Assembly: GCA_944342025.1 (NCBI GenBank)
Contig: CALVMD010000002.1
Span: forward strand, 62,001-126,000
DNA length: 64,000 bases
Source: an uncultured Clostridia bacterium
GTDB lineage: Bacteria; Bacillota; Clostridia; Christensenellales; Borkfalkiaceae
Direction of reading: 5' to 3'
A model generated the notes under the pieces. It saw nothing but the letters and a program-made list of their open reading frames with translations, had not been told where the DNA came from and made no database searches. This document shows positions 31,554-40,132 of this stretch, one piece after another; position 1 is the stretch's first letter; each line of letters opens with the position of its first letter. The translations under genes and the position numbers were made by a program.

Positions 31554-32797
31554 TCCTTCTCCTCCATTTTCACGCAGTCGAGCTTTCCGCCGCTCATCAC
31601 CACGTCTTCCGCATGACAACGGCAGGTGGGCGCGCCGCAGGCGCCGCAGTCGATGCCGGGGAGCTTTTTGAGATATTCCTCCACCTTCATCAGCTTTTGC
31701 ATCGCCACGAAGCGGTTTTTGTCCAGTTGGAAAGAAGTGGAAGGCTCGGGCGCCTTATCCCAGATAAAGAAGTCTTCCGTCAGCCCGTACTCCTCCATGG
31801 TGGCGGGCGGGATCTTCATCTTGTCCGCCAGCTGACGCATGCGGTTGCGCGCGATAAAGGGATTTTCTACGTTCAGAACCCCGCCGACGCATCCGCCGGG
31901 ACACATGTTCATCTCCACAAAATCCGCGCCGCCGTCCAGCTTTCCGTCGCTCAGCTCCTTTAAAAGCCCCAGAATGTTGCGCGTGCCCGAACAATGGATG
32001 TAATTGCCGAGGCCCAAAGAATTGCTCTCGCCGCCCGAAGAACCCCAGCCGATGCCCGAATAGCCGCATTTGCCGAGCTTTCTCGGGTTTGTGATCTTGT
32101 TCATTTTGTCGACGAGCCGGAAATAAATGTCGCTCTGCGAGAGAACGCCGGATATGTACTTTTGATTGGAGACCTCTTCCCTGTGCAGAGAATACACCTT
32201 GGCCGGGCAGGGCGAGATGAAAAAGATGCCGATGTCATCCGCGGGGATCCCCTTTTCGAGCGCCTGTTTTTTTGCAAGTTTCGCCGCGATCTTTGCGGGC
32301 GCGTACACGGGGAGCATGTGATCTGCCAGTTCATGAAATTTGAGCATGATCAGCTCCGCCACCGCAGGGCACGCCGTGCTGATGACGGGGCGCACGAGAT
32401 CTTTGTTTTCCATCAGTTTTTTCGTGCAGTCGGTGACAAGTTCTGCCGCCAGCCCCACCTCGAACACCTCGTCGAATCCGAGCGCCAAAAGCCCCTCGAT
32501 GACGTAATTCGGATCGTCGAGGTTGTTGAACTGCCCGAAAAGGGAGGGTGAGGGCAGCGCGATCTTGTAGCGGTAACTCTCCACGAGGTCAAAGCTGTCG
32601 TAAACGGGCCGTTTCGCCCCGCCCTTGCAGCTGCGGACGCACTCTCCGCAGTTGATGCACTTGTCGTATAAAATTTTCGCCTTGCCGTTCACGATGCGGA
32701 TCGCCTCAGTCGGGCACCTGCGCATGCAGGTGATGCAACCGATGCATTTATCGCTGTCGAGAACGACCGTTTTCAGCGTTACTTCCGTCTCTTTCAT
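31550..32797 (-). CDS. Non-canonical [FeFe]-hydrogenase-like protein
   Basis: A 415-residue protein. Two 4Fe-4S ferredoxin motifs lie at Cys18/21/24/28 and Cys47/50/53/57. The hydrogenase large-subunit domain keeps all four expected H-cluster cysteines: Cys143 (TACPAV), Cys197 (SPCPAK) and Cys299/Cys303 (MCPGGC). The L1 motif is TACP rather than TSCCP, so the proton-relay cysteine next to the ligand is missing, and tryptophan after CPx is absent. An extra C-terminal Fe-S segment reads CGACGAPTCRCHAEDV. Such features go with sensory or uncharacterised hydrogenase groups rather than H2-producing enzymes. No maturases HydE/F/G are in the window. The ATG at 32797 follows AGGGG at 8 nt. Confidence 0.9.
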   Translation of the reverse strand: MKETEVTLKTVVLDSDKCIGCITCMRRCPTEAIRIVNGKAKILYDKCINCGECVRSCKGGAKRPVYDSFDLVESYRYKIALPSPSLFGQFNNLDDPNYVIEGLLALGFDEVFEVGLAAELVTDCTKKLMENKDLVRPVISTACPAVAELIMLKFHELADHMLPVYAPAKIAAKLAKKQALEKGIPADDIGIFFISPCPAKVYSLHREEVSNQKYISGVLSQSDIYFRLVDKMNKITNPRKLGKCGYSGIGWGSSGGESNSLGLGNYIHCSGTRNILGLLKELSDGKLDGGADFVEMNMCPGGCVGGVLNVENPFIARNRMRQLADKMKIPPATMEEYGLTEDFFIWDKAPEPSTSFQLDKNRFVAMQKLMKVEEYLKKLPGIDCGACGAPTCRCHAEDVVMSGGKLDCVKMEEKE

Positions 32798-32851
32798 GTC
32801 CATTTCCCCTGTTGCCGCCAAGAGCCGCCCTGCGCCGCCGCAGGCGCGCGC

Positions 32852-33271
32852 TCAGAAATTGATGCGCAAAAACACGGTCGTGCCGACGCCGACCGTCGAA
32901 TCGATCCTCATCTCGTCGCTGTACTTTTTCATGTTGGGAAGGCCCATCCCCGCGCCGAAACCAAGGCTCCGGATATTTTCCGTCGCCGTGGAATAACCGG
33001 CTTTCATGGCAAGATCGATGTCGGCGATGCCCGGTCCGCTGTCTTTGAGATAGATGTCGATGCGATCGGGATAGATCTCCGCCTCTGCCCTGCCGCCGTG
33101 GGCGTGAATGACCATATTGATCTCCCCCTCGTACATGGCGATGGCGACGCGGCGTACCGACGCGGCGGACACGCCCATCTGCTTCAGGGTGCGTTTCACG
33201 CTTTCGCTCGCATTCCCTGCGGAAGAAAAATTCTCTCCGTCCACATCGTATTCAAGCCGTATGCAGTCCAT
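32852..33271 (-). CDS. Anti-sigma-factor-like ATP-binding protein (HATPase)
   Basis: A 139-residue GHKL ATPase-fold protein of the RsbW/SpoIIAB kind. The N-box EGEINMVIHAHGG, the DSGPGIADIDLAMKAGYST G1 box and the GFGAGMGLPNMKKY G2 box are present. Standing alone next to a hydrogenase-like protein, it could be a kinase or partner-switching regulator, but no STAS protein or sigma factor is nearby. Its ATG is 1 nt past the upstream gene stop (TGATATG), so translation is coupled. The longer in-frame start upstream overlaps that gene and is not used. Confidence 0.87.
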   Translation of the reverse strand: MDCIRLEYDVDGENFSSAGNASESVKRTLKQMGVSAASVRRVAIAMYEGEINMVIHAHGGRAEAEIYPDRIDIYLKDSGPGIADIDLAMKAGYSTATENIRSLGFGAGMGLPNMKKYSDEMRIDSTVGVGTTVFLRINF

Positions 33272-33272
33272 A

Positions 33273-33611
33273 TCAACCACCGAGTCCGTTCGTATACAGG
33301 ATGCCGCACGCCACGAACAGGCGCTTTTCCGTCGTAAGAAGAACGATCCCTTTCTCACGCGCAAGCTCGATGACGGGCTGCTCGGGCCGCTTGCCGCGCA
33401 CAAAGACGATACAGAGCATATCCATCATCTCCGCCGTGCGTACGACCTGCGGGTTCAAAAGCCCCGTCAAGAGCACCGACTGATCCTTTACGTACGCCAG
33501 TACATCGCTCATCATATCCGAACCGCAGGCAGTATGGATCTCGGTATCCAGATGTTCCGCCCCGCACAAGATCTCTGCGTTCAACAATTTGACTACGTCT
33601 CTGATTGTCAT
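33273..33611 (-). CDS. DRTGG-domain protein (first copy)
   Basis: A 112-residue DRTGG-like protein (MTIRDVVKLLNAEILCGAEHLD; ACGSDMMSDVLAYV; SVLLTGLLNPQVVRTAEM). It is a paralogue of the 31224 gene and the first gene of the hydrogenase-like cluster. A GGGAG site lies 7 nt before the ATG. It is co-translated with the ATPase gene downstream. Its ligand is unknown. Confidence 0.82.
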   Translation of the reverse strand: MTIRDVVKLLNAEILCGAEHLDTEIHTACGSDMMSDVLAYVKDQSVLLTGLLNPQVVRTAEMMDMLCIVFVRGKRPEQPVIELAREKGIVLLTTEKRLFVACGILYTNGLGG

Positions 33612-33646
33612 ATTGGTCTCCCGATAAAAAATTCGTCTGCGCCGCC

Positions 33647-33658
33647 GCGCATATGCGC
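33647..33658. repeat. CATATG-centred palindrome GCGCATATGCGC
   Basis: A 12-bp palindrome preceded by GCCGCC, 36 nt upstream of the first gene of the hydrogenase cluster, between promoter and start codon. Confidence 0.5.
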
Positions 33659-33716
33659 CCACGCCGTCGGAAGGTGAAAAGCGCCTCACATGCGAACCGA
33701 CAGATATGTTACTATA

Positions 33717-33745
33717 ATCATACCACATCAAAAGGGCTTTTTCAA
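33717..33745 (-). promoter_or_regulatory. Promoter of the hydrogenase-like cluster
   Basis: Minus-strand TTGAAA (33740-33745), 17-bp spacer, TATGAT (33717-33722), about 105 nt upstream of the first DRTGG gene. Confidence 0.7.
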
Positions 33746-33780
33746 GGTGTTTTCCGATTTTTTTACGCCTTTGCACACAA

Positions 33781-33813
33781 AAACCCGCCGCCGCGAACCG
33801 CGGCGGCGGGTTT
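33781..33813. terminator. Bidirectional terminator after the metal exporter gene
   Basis: A 15-bp perfect stem (33781-33795 with 33799-33813) with an AAC loop and T-rich ends on both strands. Confidence 0.9.
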
Positions 33814-33816
33814 TTA

Positions 33817-34695
33817 TCAGATCCCGAACAAGTGCATGACGCCGAGCGTCGCATAGCCTACGCCCACGCTGACCGCGTACAGCACAGCAACGAGCAAAAG
33901 ATTGCGTTTCCACTCCCTGATGTTTTTAAAAAGGATGACGAAACCGAGCCCCGCATTGGCGCACAGGCCCGCCATCATCCCGCCGAACGAAATCGCTCCG
34001 AGCACATAGCTTTGCGTGACGAGCACACTGGACGCGCAATTGGGGATCAGCCCCACAAGCCCCGCGATCAGCGGCTGGAACCAAAGGCCCTGTTCCAAAA
34101 AATTTGTGATCGGAACCTCCGCAAAATGCATCGCAAAACCGAACGCCAGGTTGACAACGAGGATGTACGCGAAGATCTGCACAGAATGAACGAGCGGATG
34201 CAGAAGATAGCGGCGCACTTTGCTGTCCTCTTCATGGTCGTGCCCGCAGGCGTTGCCGCGTATCGCTTCGTTTTCGGAAAGTTCCGAAAGGTTTTCGTTC
34301 CGGTAAAGTCCGTTCACCAGATACCCTGCCGCGACCGCCACGACAAACTTTATGGCAATGACCGGCATAACGGCGAACGCCTTCGTCCCCTCTGACAGAA
34401 GGATGATGAGCGCCTCGTCGGAAGTTGCCAAAAATACGGCGAGAACGGTGCCCGTGCGGATGATCTTTTTATCATACAGCTTCGCCGCCATGACTGAAAA
34501 GCCGCACTGCGGTATGATGCCCGTCGCGGCGCCGAGAAGCGGAGCCAGTCTGCCGCGGAGGATGTTTTTATTTTTTGTGATATTTGTGCTGTTTTCCAGA
34601 AATTCGATGAGCACATACATCAAAAACAGGAACGGAAATACCTTTAAACTGTCCAACAGCGCATCCGCAATGATTTCCATGATCTCTTCGAGCAT
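33817..34695 (-). CDS. Putative 10-TM metal exporter (PF11449-like)
   Basis: A 292-residue polytopic membrane protein. Two internal repeats are visible, each with a PxC-like helix: GIIPQCGFSVMAAKLY and GLIPNCASSVLVTQSY, followed by TSDEALIILLSEG and GMMAGLCANAGLGF. A cytoplasmic His/acid loop (CGHDHEEDSK) separates the halves. This is the 'putative manganese transporter / ArsP_2' family, predicted to export a heavy metal; the ion is not established. An AAAGGAGG site precedes the ATG. It stands alone between terminators. Confidence 0.83.
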   Translation of the reverse strand: MLEEIMEIIADALLDSLKVFPFLFLMYVLIEFLENSTNITKNKNILRGRLAPLLGAATGIIPQCGFSVMAAKLYDKKIIRTGTVLAVFLATSDEALIILLSEGTKAFAVMPVIAIKFVVAVAAGYLVNGLYRNENLSELSENEAIRGNACGHDHEEDSKVRRYLLHPLVHSVQIFAYILVVNLAFGFAMHFAEVPITNFLEQGLWFQPLIAGLVGLIPNCASSVLVTQSYVLGAISFGGMMAGLCANAGLGFVILFKNIREWKRNLLLVAVLYAVSVGVGYATLGVMHLFGI

Positions 34696-34767
34696 CGGTA
34701 CCTCCTTTATTCCGTCGGTTGCGATCGAATTTCAGAATTATACCGCAAACGGCGCAAAAGCGCAAGC

Positions 34768-34796
34768 AAAAGCCCCCCGCGCGGGAGGGCTTTTTT
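34768..34796 (-). terminator. Hairpin terminator downstream of the sugar ABC ATPase gene
   Basis: AAAAGCCC and GGGCTTTT with a C-G-rich centre and one mismatch, between the 34820 gene end and the exporter gene. T runs are present on both strands. Confidence 0.6.
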
Positions 34797-34819
34797 CTGA
34801 AGTATCGGAATGAAGAAGA

Positions 34820-36223
<1,404 letters not shown>

Positions 36224-36266
36224 AAAAAAGTTTCCTCCCTACAAGTTTTTTGACTTTACTATATAC

Positions 36267-36295
36267 ATTTTACAACATTGCCGAAAAAAACACAA
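36267..36295 (-). promoter_or_regulatory. Promoter of the sugar ABC ATPase gene
   Basis: Minus-strand TTGTGT (36290-36295), 17-bp spacer, TAAAAT (36267-36272). Confidence 0.65.
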
Positions 36296-36410
36296 TGGGC
36301 ATTTATTACAAATAATTTTAGCGATTGTGTTAAATTTGCCCAACACGCCGCCGTTTGGCGGATCGGAAAGGAAAATGCGGGAACTTACGCCTATTTTTGC
36401 GTTCCGGGGG

Positions 36411-36439
36411 TTGTTTTTTGACCGCAAGTCTGCTATAAT
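36411..36439 (+). promoter_or_regulatory. Promoter of argF
   Basis: TTGTTT (36411-36416), 17-bp spacer, TATAAT (36434-36439), about 70 nt upstream of the argF ATG. No ARG-box palindrome is obvious. Confidence 0.55.
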
Positions 36440-36510
36440 ATATTATAGAATACAAGATGGAGCTCGGGCGGACTTTCCGCCCAATCAAGCGCTCTTTTCG
36501 CGGAGAGAAC

Positions 36511-37464
36511 ATGGACGTTAACAAATATGTGCCGAAATTTAAAATAAAAGCGAAAGACCTCCTGCATATCGCCGATCTGTCGATGGAAGAGATCTTCGAA
36601 CTCCTGTACGCGGCGAAAGCAATGAAAAAAAAGCATAAAGTGGGCGAGGCGATGACCGCCCTGCGCGGCAAAACGGTCGGCCTGCTGTTCGGCAACGTTT
36701 CGACGCGCACGCGCGTCTCTTTCGAGATCGGCATTCGCCAAATGGGCGGAGATTACATCTTCCTCCCTAAAAGCGAGACGCAGCTCTCCCGCGGCGAAAG
36801 CGTAAAAGACACAGCCGTCATGCTGGGGCGGTTCGGCATCTCCGCGCTCGTTCTGCGCGGGTTCACGGACACAGAAATAGAAGAATTCGCCTCGCACTGC
36901 GAGATCCCCGTCATCAACGGCATTTCCGACACCTCTCATCCCCTGCAGGTCCTCTCAGACCTGTTCACGATCTGGGAGAAAAAGGGAAAACTGTCCGATC
37001 TGAAGATCGCCTACATCGGCGACGGCAACAACGTGGCGAACTCCCTCATCATCGGCTGCACCAAATGCGGCATGAACGTCGCCGTGGCAAGCCCCGGCGG
37101 ATACAGCCCCGAACGTTCCATCGTAGAACGCGGAATGCAATTCGGCGACGTACTGATCACAAACGACATCGCCGAGGCGGTCAAAGGCGCAGACATCGTT
37201 TATACCGACGTGTTCATTTCGATGAGCGAAGAAAACGACGACGAAAAGAAAGCCAAACTTGCAAAATACCGCGTGACGCCCGAAGTGATGGCCCTCGCAA
37301 AAGAAGACGCCCTTTTTATGCACTGCATGCCCGTGCATCGAGGCGAAGAAGTTGCCGCGGAAGTCGTCGACGGGCCGCAGTCGGTCGTCTACGACCAGGC
37401 GGAAAACAGGCTGCACCTGAACAAGGCAGCCCTGACGCTGCTCATTCTGAACGAAAACAAATAG
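36511..37464 (+). CDS. argF: Ornithine carbamoyltransferase
   Basis: A 317-residue enzyme that makes citrulline from ornithine and carbamoyl phosphate in arginine synthesis (or works in reverse in catabolism). The carbamoyl-phosphate motif is STRTRVSFE, the second site HPLQVLSD, and the ornithine site HCMPVHRG; DGPQSVVYDQAENRLH is the conserved end. The start MDVNKYVPKF at 36511 follows CGGAGAG. An in-frame upstream ATG has no ribosome site. No other arginine genes are adjacent, so biosynthetic or catabolic direction is undecided. Confidence 0.95.
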   Translation: MDVNKYVPKFKIKAKDLLHIADLSMEEIFELLYAAKAMKKKHKVGEAMTALRGKTVGLLFGNVSTRTRVSFEIGIRQMGGDYIFLPKSETQLSRGESVKDTAVMLGRFGISALVLRGFTDTEIEEFASHCEIPVINGISDTSHPLQVLSDLFTIWEKKGKLSDLKIAYIGDGNNVANSLIIGCTKCGMNVAVASPGGYSPERSIVERGMQFGDVLITNDIAEAVKGADIVYTDVFISMSEENDDEKKAKLAKYRVTPEVMALAKEDALFMHCMPVHRGEEVAAEVVDGPQSVVYDQAENRLHLNKAALTLLILNENK

Positions 37465-37478
37465 CCCGTAAATACGGC

Positions 37479-37509
37479 AGGCGCCGCACGGATTTTCCGT
37501 GCGGCGCCT
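37479..37509. terminator. Terminator between argF and icd
   Basis: A 14-bp perfect stem, AGGCGCCGCACGGA with its complement, TTT loop, followed by ATTTTGT on the plus strand. It separates two convergent genes. Confidence 0.9.
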
Positions 37510-37530
37510 ATTTTGTCCGTTCTCTCACGC

Positions 37531-38742
37531 TCACAGCTTTGCCGCGACCGCTTCGAGAAATTCTTTGGAATTGAGTTTTTTCGGGGTGACGCCCTCCGCC
37601 CTGAACAGCGAAACAAGATCGCCCGTCATGCTGCCCTCTTCGATCGCGCCGACCGTCGCCTTTTCCAGCTTTTTGGCAAAATCGACGAGCGCGGGGATGC
37701 CGTCCAGTTCGCCGCGCTTTGCCAGCGCGCCCGTCCACGCGAAGATAGTCGCGACCGAGTTGGTCGAAGTCTCTTCCCCTTTCAGATATTTGTAATAGTG
37801 GCGGGTGACGGTGCCGTGCGCCGCCTCGTATTCATAATTCCCGTCGGGGGAAACGAGCACGGAAGTCATCATGCCGAGGGAACCGTACGCCGTCGCGACC
37901 ATGTCGCTCATCACGTCGCCGTCGTAGTTTTTGCATGCCCACAGCACGCCGCCTTCCGAACGGATGACGCGCGCCACGGCGTCGTCGATGAGGGTGTACA
38001 TGTATTCGATGCCCGCCGCCTCGAATTTTTCTTTATATTCCTTTTCGTAGATCTCGGCAAAGATGTCTTTGAAATTGTGGTCGTATTTTTTCGAGATCGT
38101 GTCTTTCGTGGCGAACCACAGCGGCATCTTCACGTCGAGCGCGTAATTGAAACAGGAGCGCGCAAAACTCGAGATCGACGCGTCGGTATTATGCACCGAC
38201 TGCACGATGCCGCCCCCCTTTGCAAAGTCGTGAACGAGGAGTTTTTCCTTCACGCCGCCCTTTTCGTCTTCGACGACGAGGTACGCCCTGTCCCCCTGCG
38301 CCGTCTTCGTTTCCACGCCCGAATACACATCGCCGTACGCATGACGGGCAAGCACGATGGGCTTTTTCCACCCCGGGATGTAGGGCGTGATGCCCTTTGC
38401 GAGAATGGGTGCGCGGAACACGGTGCCGTCCAGAATGCGGCGGATGGTGCCGTTCGGGCTCTTCCACATCTGTTTGAGTTTATATTCCTCCACGCGCTGC
38501 GCGTTGGGGGTGATGGTGGCGCACTTGACGCCGACGCCGTATTTTTTATTCGCTTCCGCCGCCTCGACGGTCACGCGGTCGTCCGTCTTGTCGCGGTTGA
38601 CAAGGCCGAGATCGTAATATTCCGTCTTTAAATCGACGAAGGGGCAGATGAGGATCTCTTTGATCCACTGCCACAGGACGCGCGTCATCTCGTCGCCGTC
38701 CATCTCCACGATCGGCGTTTTCATCAGGATCTTATTGTTCAT
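37531..38742 (-). CDS. icd: NADP-dependent isocitrate dehydrogenase, type II
   Basis: A 403-residue enzyme of the eukaryote-like (type II) homodimeric isocitrate dehydrogenases. It starts [17 protein letters not shown], has the substrate motif [17 protein letters not shown], the metal aspartates in YTLIDDAVA and YDGDVMSD, and [10 protein letters not shown]. It produces 2-oxoglutarate and NADPH. The gene has its own promoter and stands alone; no citrate synthase or aconitase is adjacent. Confidence 0.96.
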   Translation of the reverse strand: MNNKILMKTPIVEMDGDEMTRVLWQWIKEILICPFVDLKTEYYDLGLVNRDKTDDRVTVEAAEANKKYGVGVKCATITPNAQRVEEYKLKQMWKSPNGTIRRILDGTVFRAPILAKGITPYIPGWKKPIVLARHAYGDVYSGVETKTAQGDRAYLVVEDEKGGVKEKLLVHDFAKGGGIVQSVHNTDASISSFARSCFNYALDVKMPLWFATKDTISKKYDHNFKDIFAEIYEKEYKEKFEAAGIEYMYTLIDDAVARVIRSEGGVLWACKNYDGDVMSDMVATAYGSLGMMTSVLVSPDGNYEYEAAHGTVTRHYYKYLKGEETSTNSVATIFAWTGALAKRGELDGIPALVDFAKKLEKATVGAIEEGSMTGDLVSLFRAEGVTPKKLNSKEFLEAVAAKL

Positions 38743-38774
38743 AGCGTTTGCCCTCTGAAAAATAATTTTCCTTT

Positions 38775-38803
38775 ATTTTAACAGATTTTGCCCGAAAATA
38801 CAA
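38775..38803 (-). promoter_or_regulatory. Promoter of icd
   Basis: Minus-strand TTGTAT (38798-38803), 17-bp spacer, TAAAAT (38775-38780). Confidence 0.65.
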
Positions 38804-38814
38804 GCGTTTGCAAA

Positions 38815-38855
38815 GGAGCGCCGCGGCGAAACAGACTGTTTCGCCGCGGCGCTCC
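38815..38855 (-). terminator. Long perfect hairpin after ddl
   Basis: Arms of 20 bp (38815-38834 and 38836-38855) pair perfectly. It lies 38 bp past the ddl stop codon and upstream of the icd promoter; the following T-tract is short. Confidence 0.75.
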
Positions 38856-38893
38856 TGAATTTTTATCCTCCGCCATGTTTTCCCTGCCGCATT

Positions 38894-40033
38894 TCATCCC
38901 CCGCCGCGCTTGCCACCCTTGGCGGGGACGGACGTGAGCACGCCCGTGTTTTGAATCAGTTTTTTACGCTCCGACGCGCGGGCGTCGGCAATGCCCTGCG
39001 CGATGAGTTCGTCCAGCACGCGCGAAAAACCCGCCAGGCTTTCCGAAAAGAGATAATACGCCAGGGAACCGGGCACGGTGTTCATCTCGTTGAAATACAC
39101 CTCTTCGCCGAGGAGAAGAAAATCCGCCCGCACGACGCCGCGGAGGCCGAGCCTTCGGTACAACAGTTTGGTATACCCCTTCACGCGGGCGGCTGCCGAT
39201 ACGGGAATGTCCGCGGGGAATGCGCGGGCGCGGTTTTTGCCGCCGCCGAGATATTTGTCGCCGAACGTCAGGATCTCGTGGGCGGTGAGCGGCTCTTCGC
39301 ATTCGGAAACGACGATCTCTCCGCCCCGCCGATAGGCGGCGCAGTTGATCTCACGCGCGCCCGAAAGATACGTTTCCGCGAGGACGGTGCCGTCGTAAGC
39401 GAACGCCGCGCCGATCGCCCGCACCAGCTCTTCCCTGTTTTTCGCGACGGAAATGCCGATGCTCGAACCCTGCCTTGCGGGCTTGACGACGGCGGGATAG
39501 CCGACGCGCTCTTCCACGCACCTGAGCGCAAAGGCGCCGCGCTTTGCATATTCCGCCTCGCCGATGCGGAAATACGGCGCGCTTCTGACCCCGAGCGCCT
39601 TTGCCGCAAGCTTGGTAAGCCCTTTATCCATAAAGAGTGCGGACGCGGCGATCCCCGGCGACGCGTCGGGGATACGGTTGAGCGCAAACAGCGCGGAAAC
39701 CAGACCGTCTTCTCCGCCGAGACCGTGACAGCAATTGATCCCGCAGTCAATCCCTGCGACCTCGCGGTGCTTTTTCCCCTTGACGGAATACAGCTTCCCC
39801 CCGAGGAAAAGCGCCTCTTCCGCTTTTCCTTCTATCCCGCCGCGGAAAGAGGCAACGTCTGAAAGCGCCTTGCCCGTGTACATTTTCCCGCTCTGCGACA
39901 GATAGACGGGATACGGCACATAGCGCGAACGATCCAAAACGTTCGCTGTAAGTACGCCCGTGATGACGGAGATCTCGTTTTCGCAGGACATGCCGCCGAA
40001 CACGACGGCGATATTTTTGCGCTTTTCAGGCAT
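38894..40033 (-). CDS. ddl: D-alanine--D-alanine ligase
   Basis: A 379-residue ATP-grasp ligase that joins two D-alanines for peptidoglycan. The N-terminal VVFGGMSCENEISVITG, the ATP-binding PAVVKPARQGSSIGIS and the magnesium site VRADFLLLGEEVYFNEMNTVPGS are present. An insertion of the VanA-like length is seen before the ATP site. The start at 40033 has a GGAGGTG site; a start six codons earlier lacks one. A C-terminal Lys/Gly-rich tail of about 15 residues follows. It lies downstream of murF, whose substrate is the D-Ala-D-Ala product. Confidence 0.94.
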   Translation of the reverse strand: MPEKRKNIAVVFGGMSCENEISVITGVLTANVLDRSRYVPYPVYLSQSGKMYTGKALSDVASFRGGIEGKAEEALFLGGKLYSVKGKKHREVAGIDCGINCCHGLGGEDGLVSALFALNRIPDASPGIAASALFMDKGLTKLAAKALGVRSAPYFRIGEAEYAKRGAFALRCVEERVGYPAVVKPARQGSSIGISVAKNREELVRAIGAAFAYDGTVLAETYLSGAREINCAAYRRGGEIVVSECEEPLTAHEILTFGDKYLGGGKNRARAFPADIPVSAAARVKGYTKLLYRRLGLRGVVRADFLLLGEEVYFNEMNTVPGSLAYYLFSESLAGFSRVLDELIAQGIADARASERKKLIQNTGVLTSVPAKGGKRGGG

Positions 40034-40132
40034 AAAAAAACACCTCCGCAAGAATTTTTCCGCTTTGGTGTTTCCGCTGTTTTTTATTGAATTTCCGATC
40101 GCCCGCGCCGATACGCGGACGGCAAAGGGGTT

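Noticed and set aside
37513..38631. A 372-codon plus-strand frame opposite icd
   Set aside because: Mirror frame of a highly conserved isocitrate dehydrogenase gene, beginning inside the argF terminator region.
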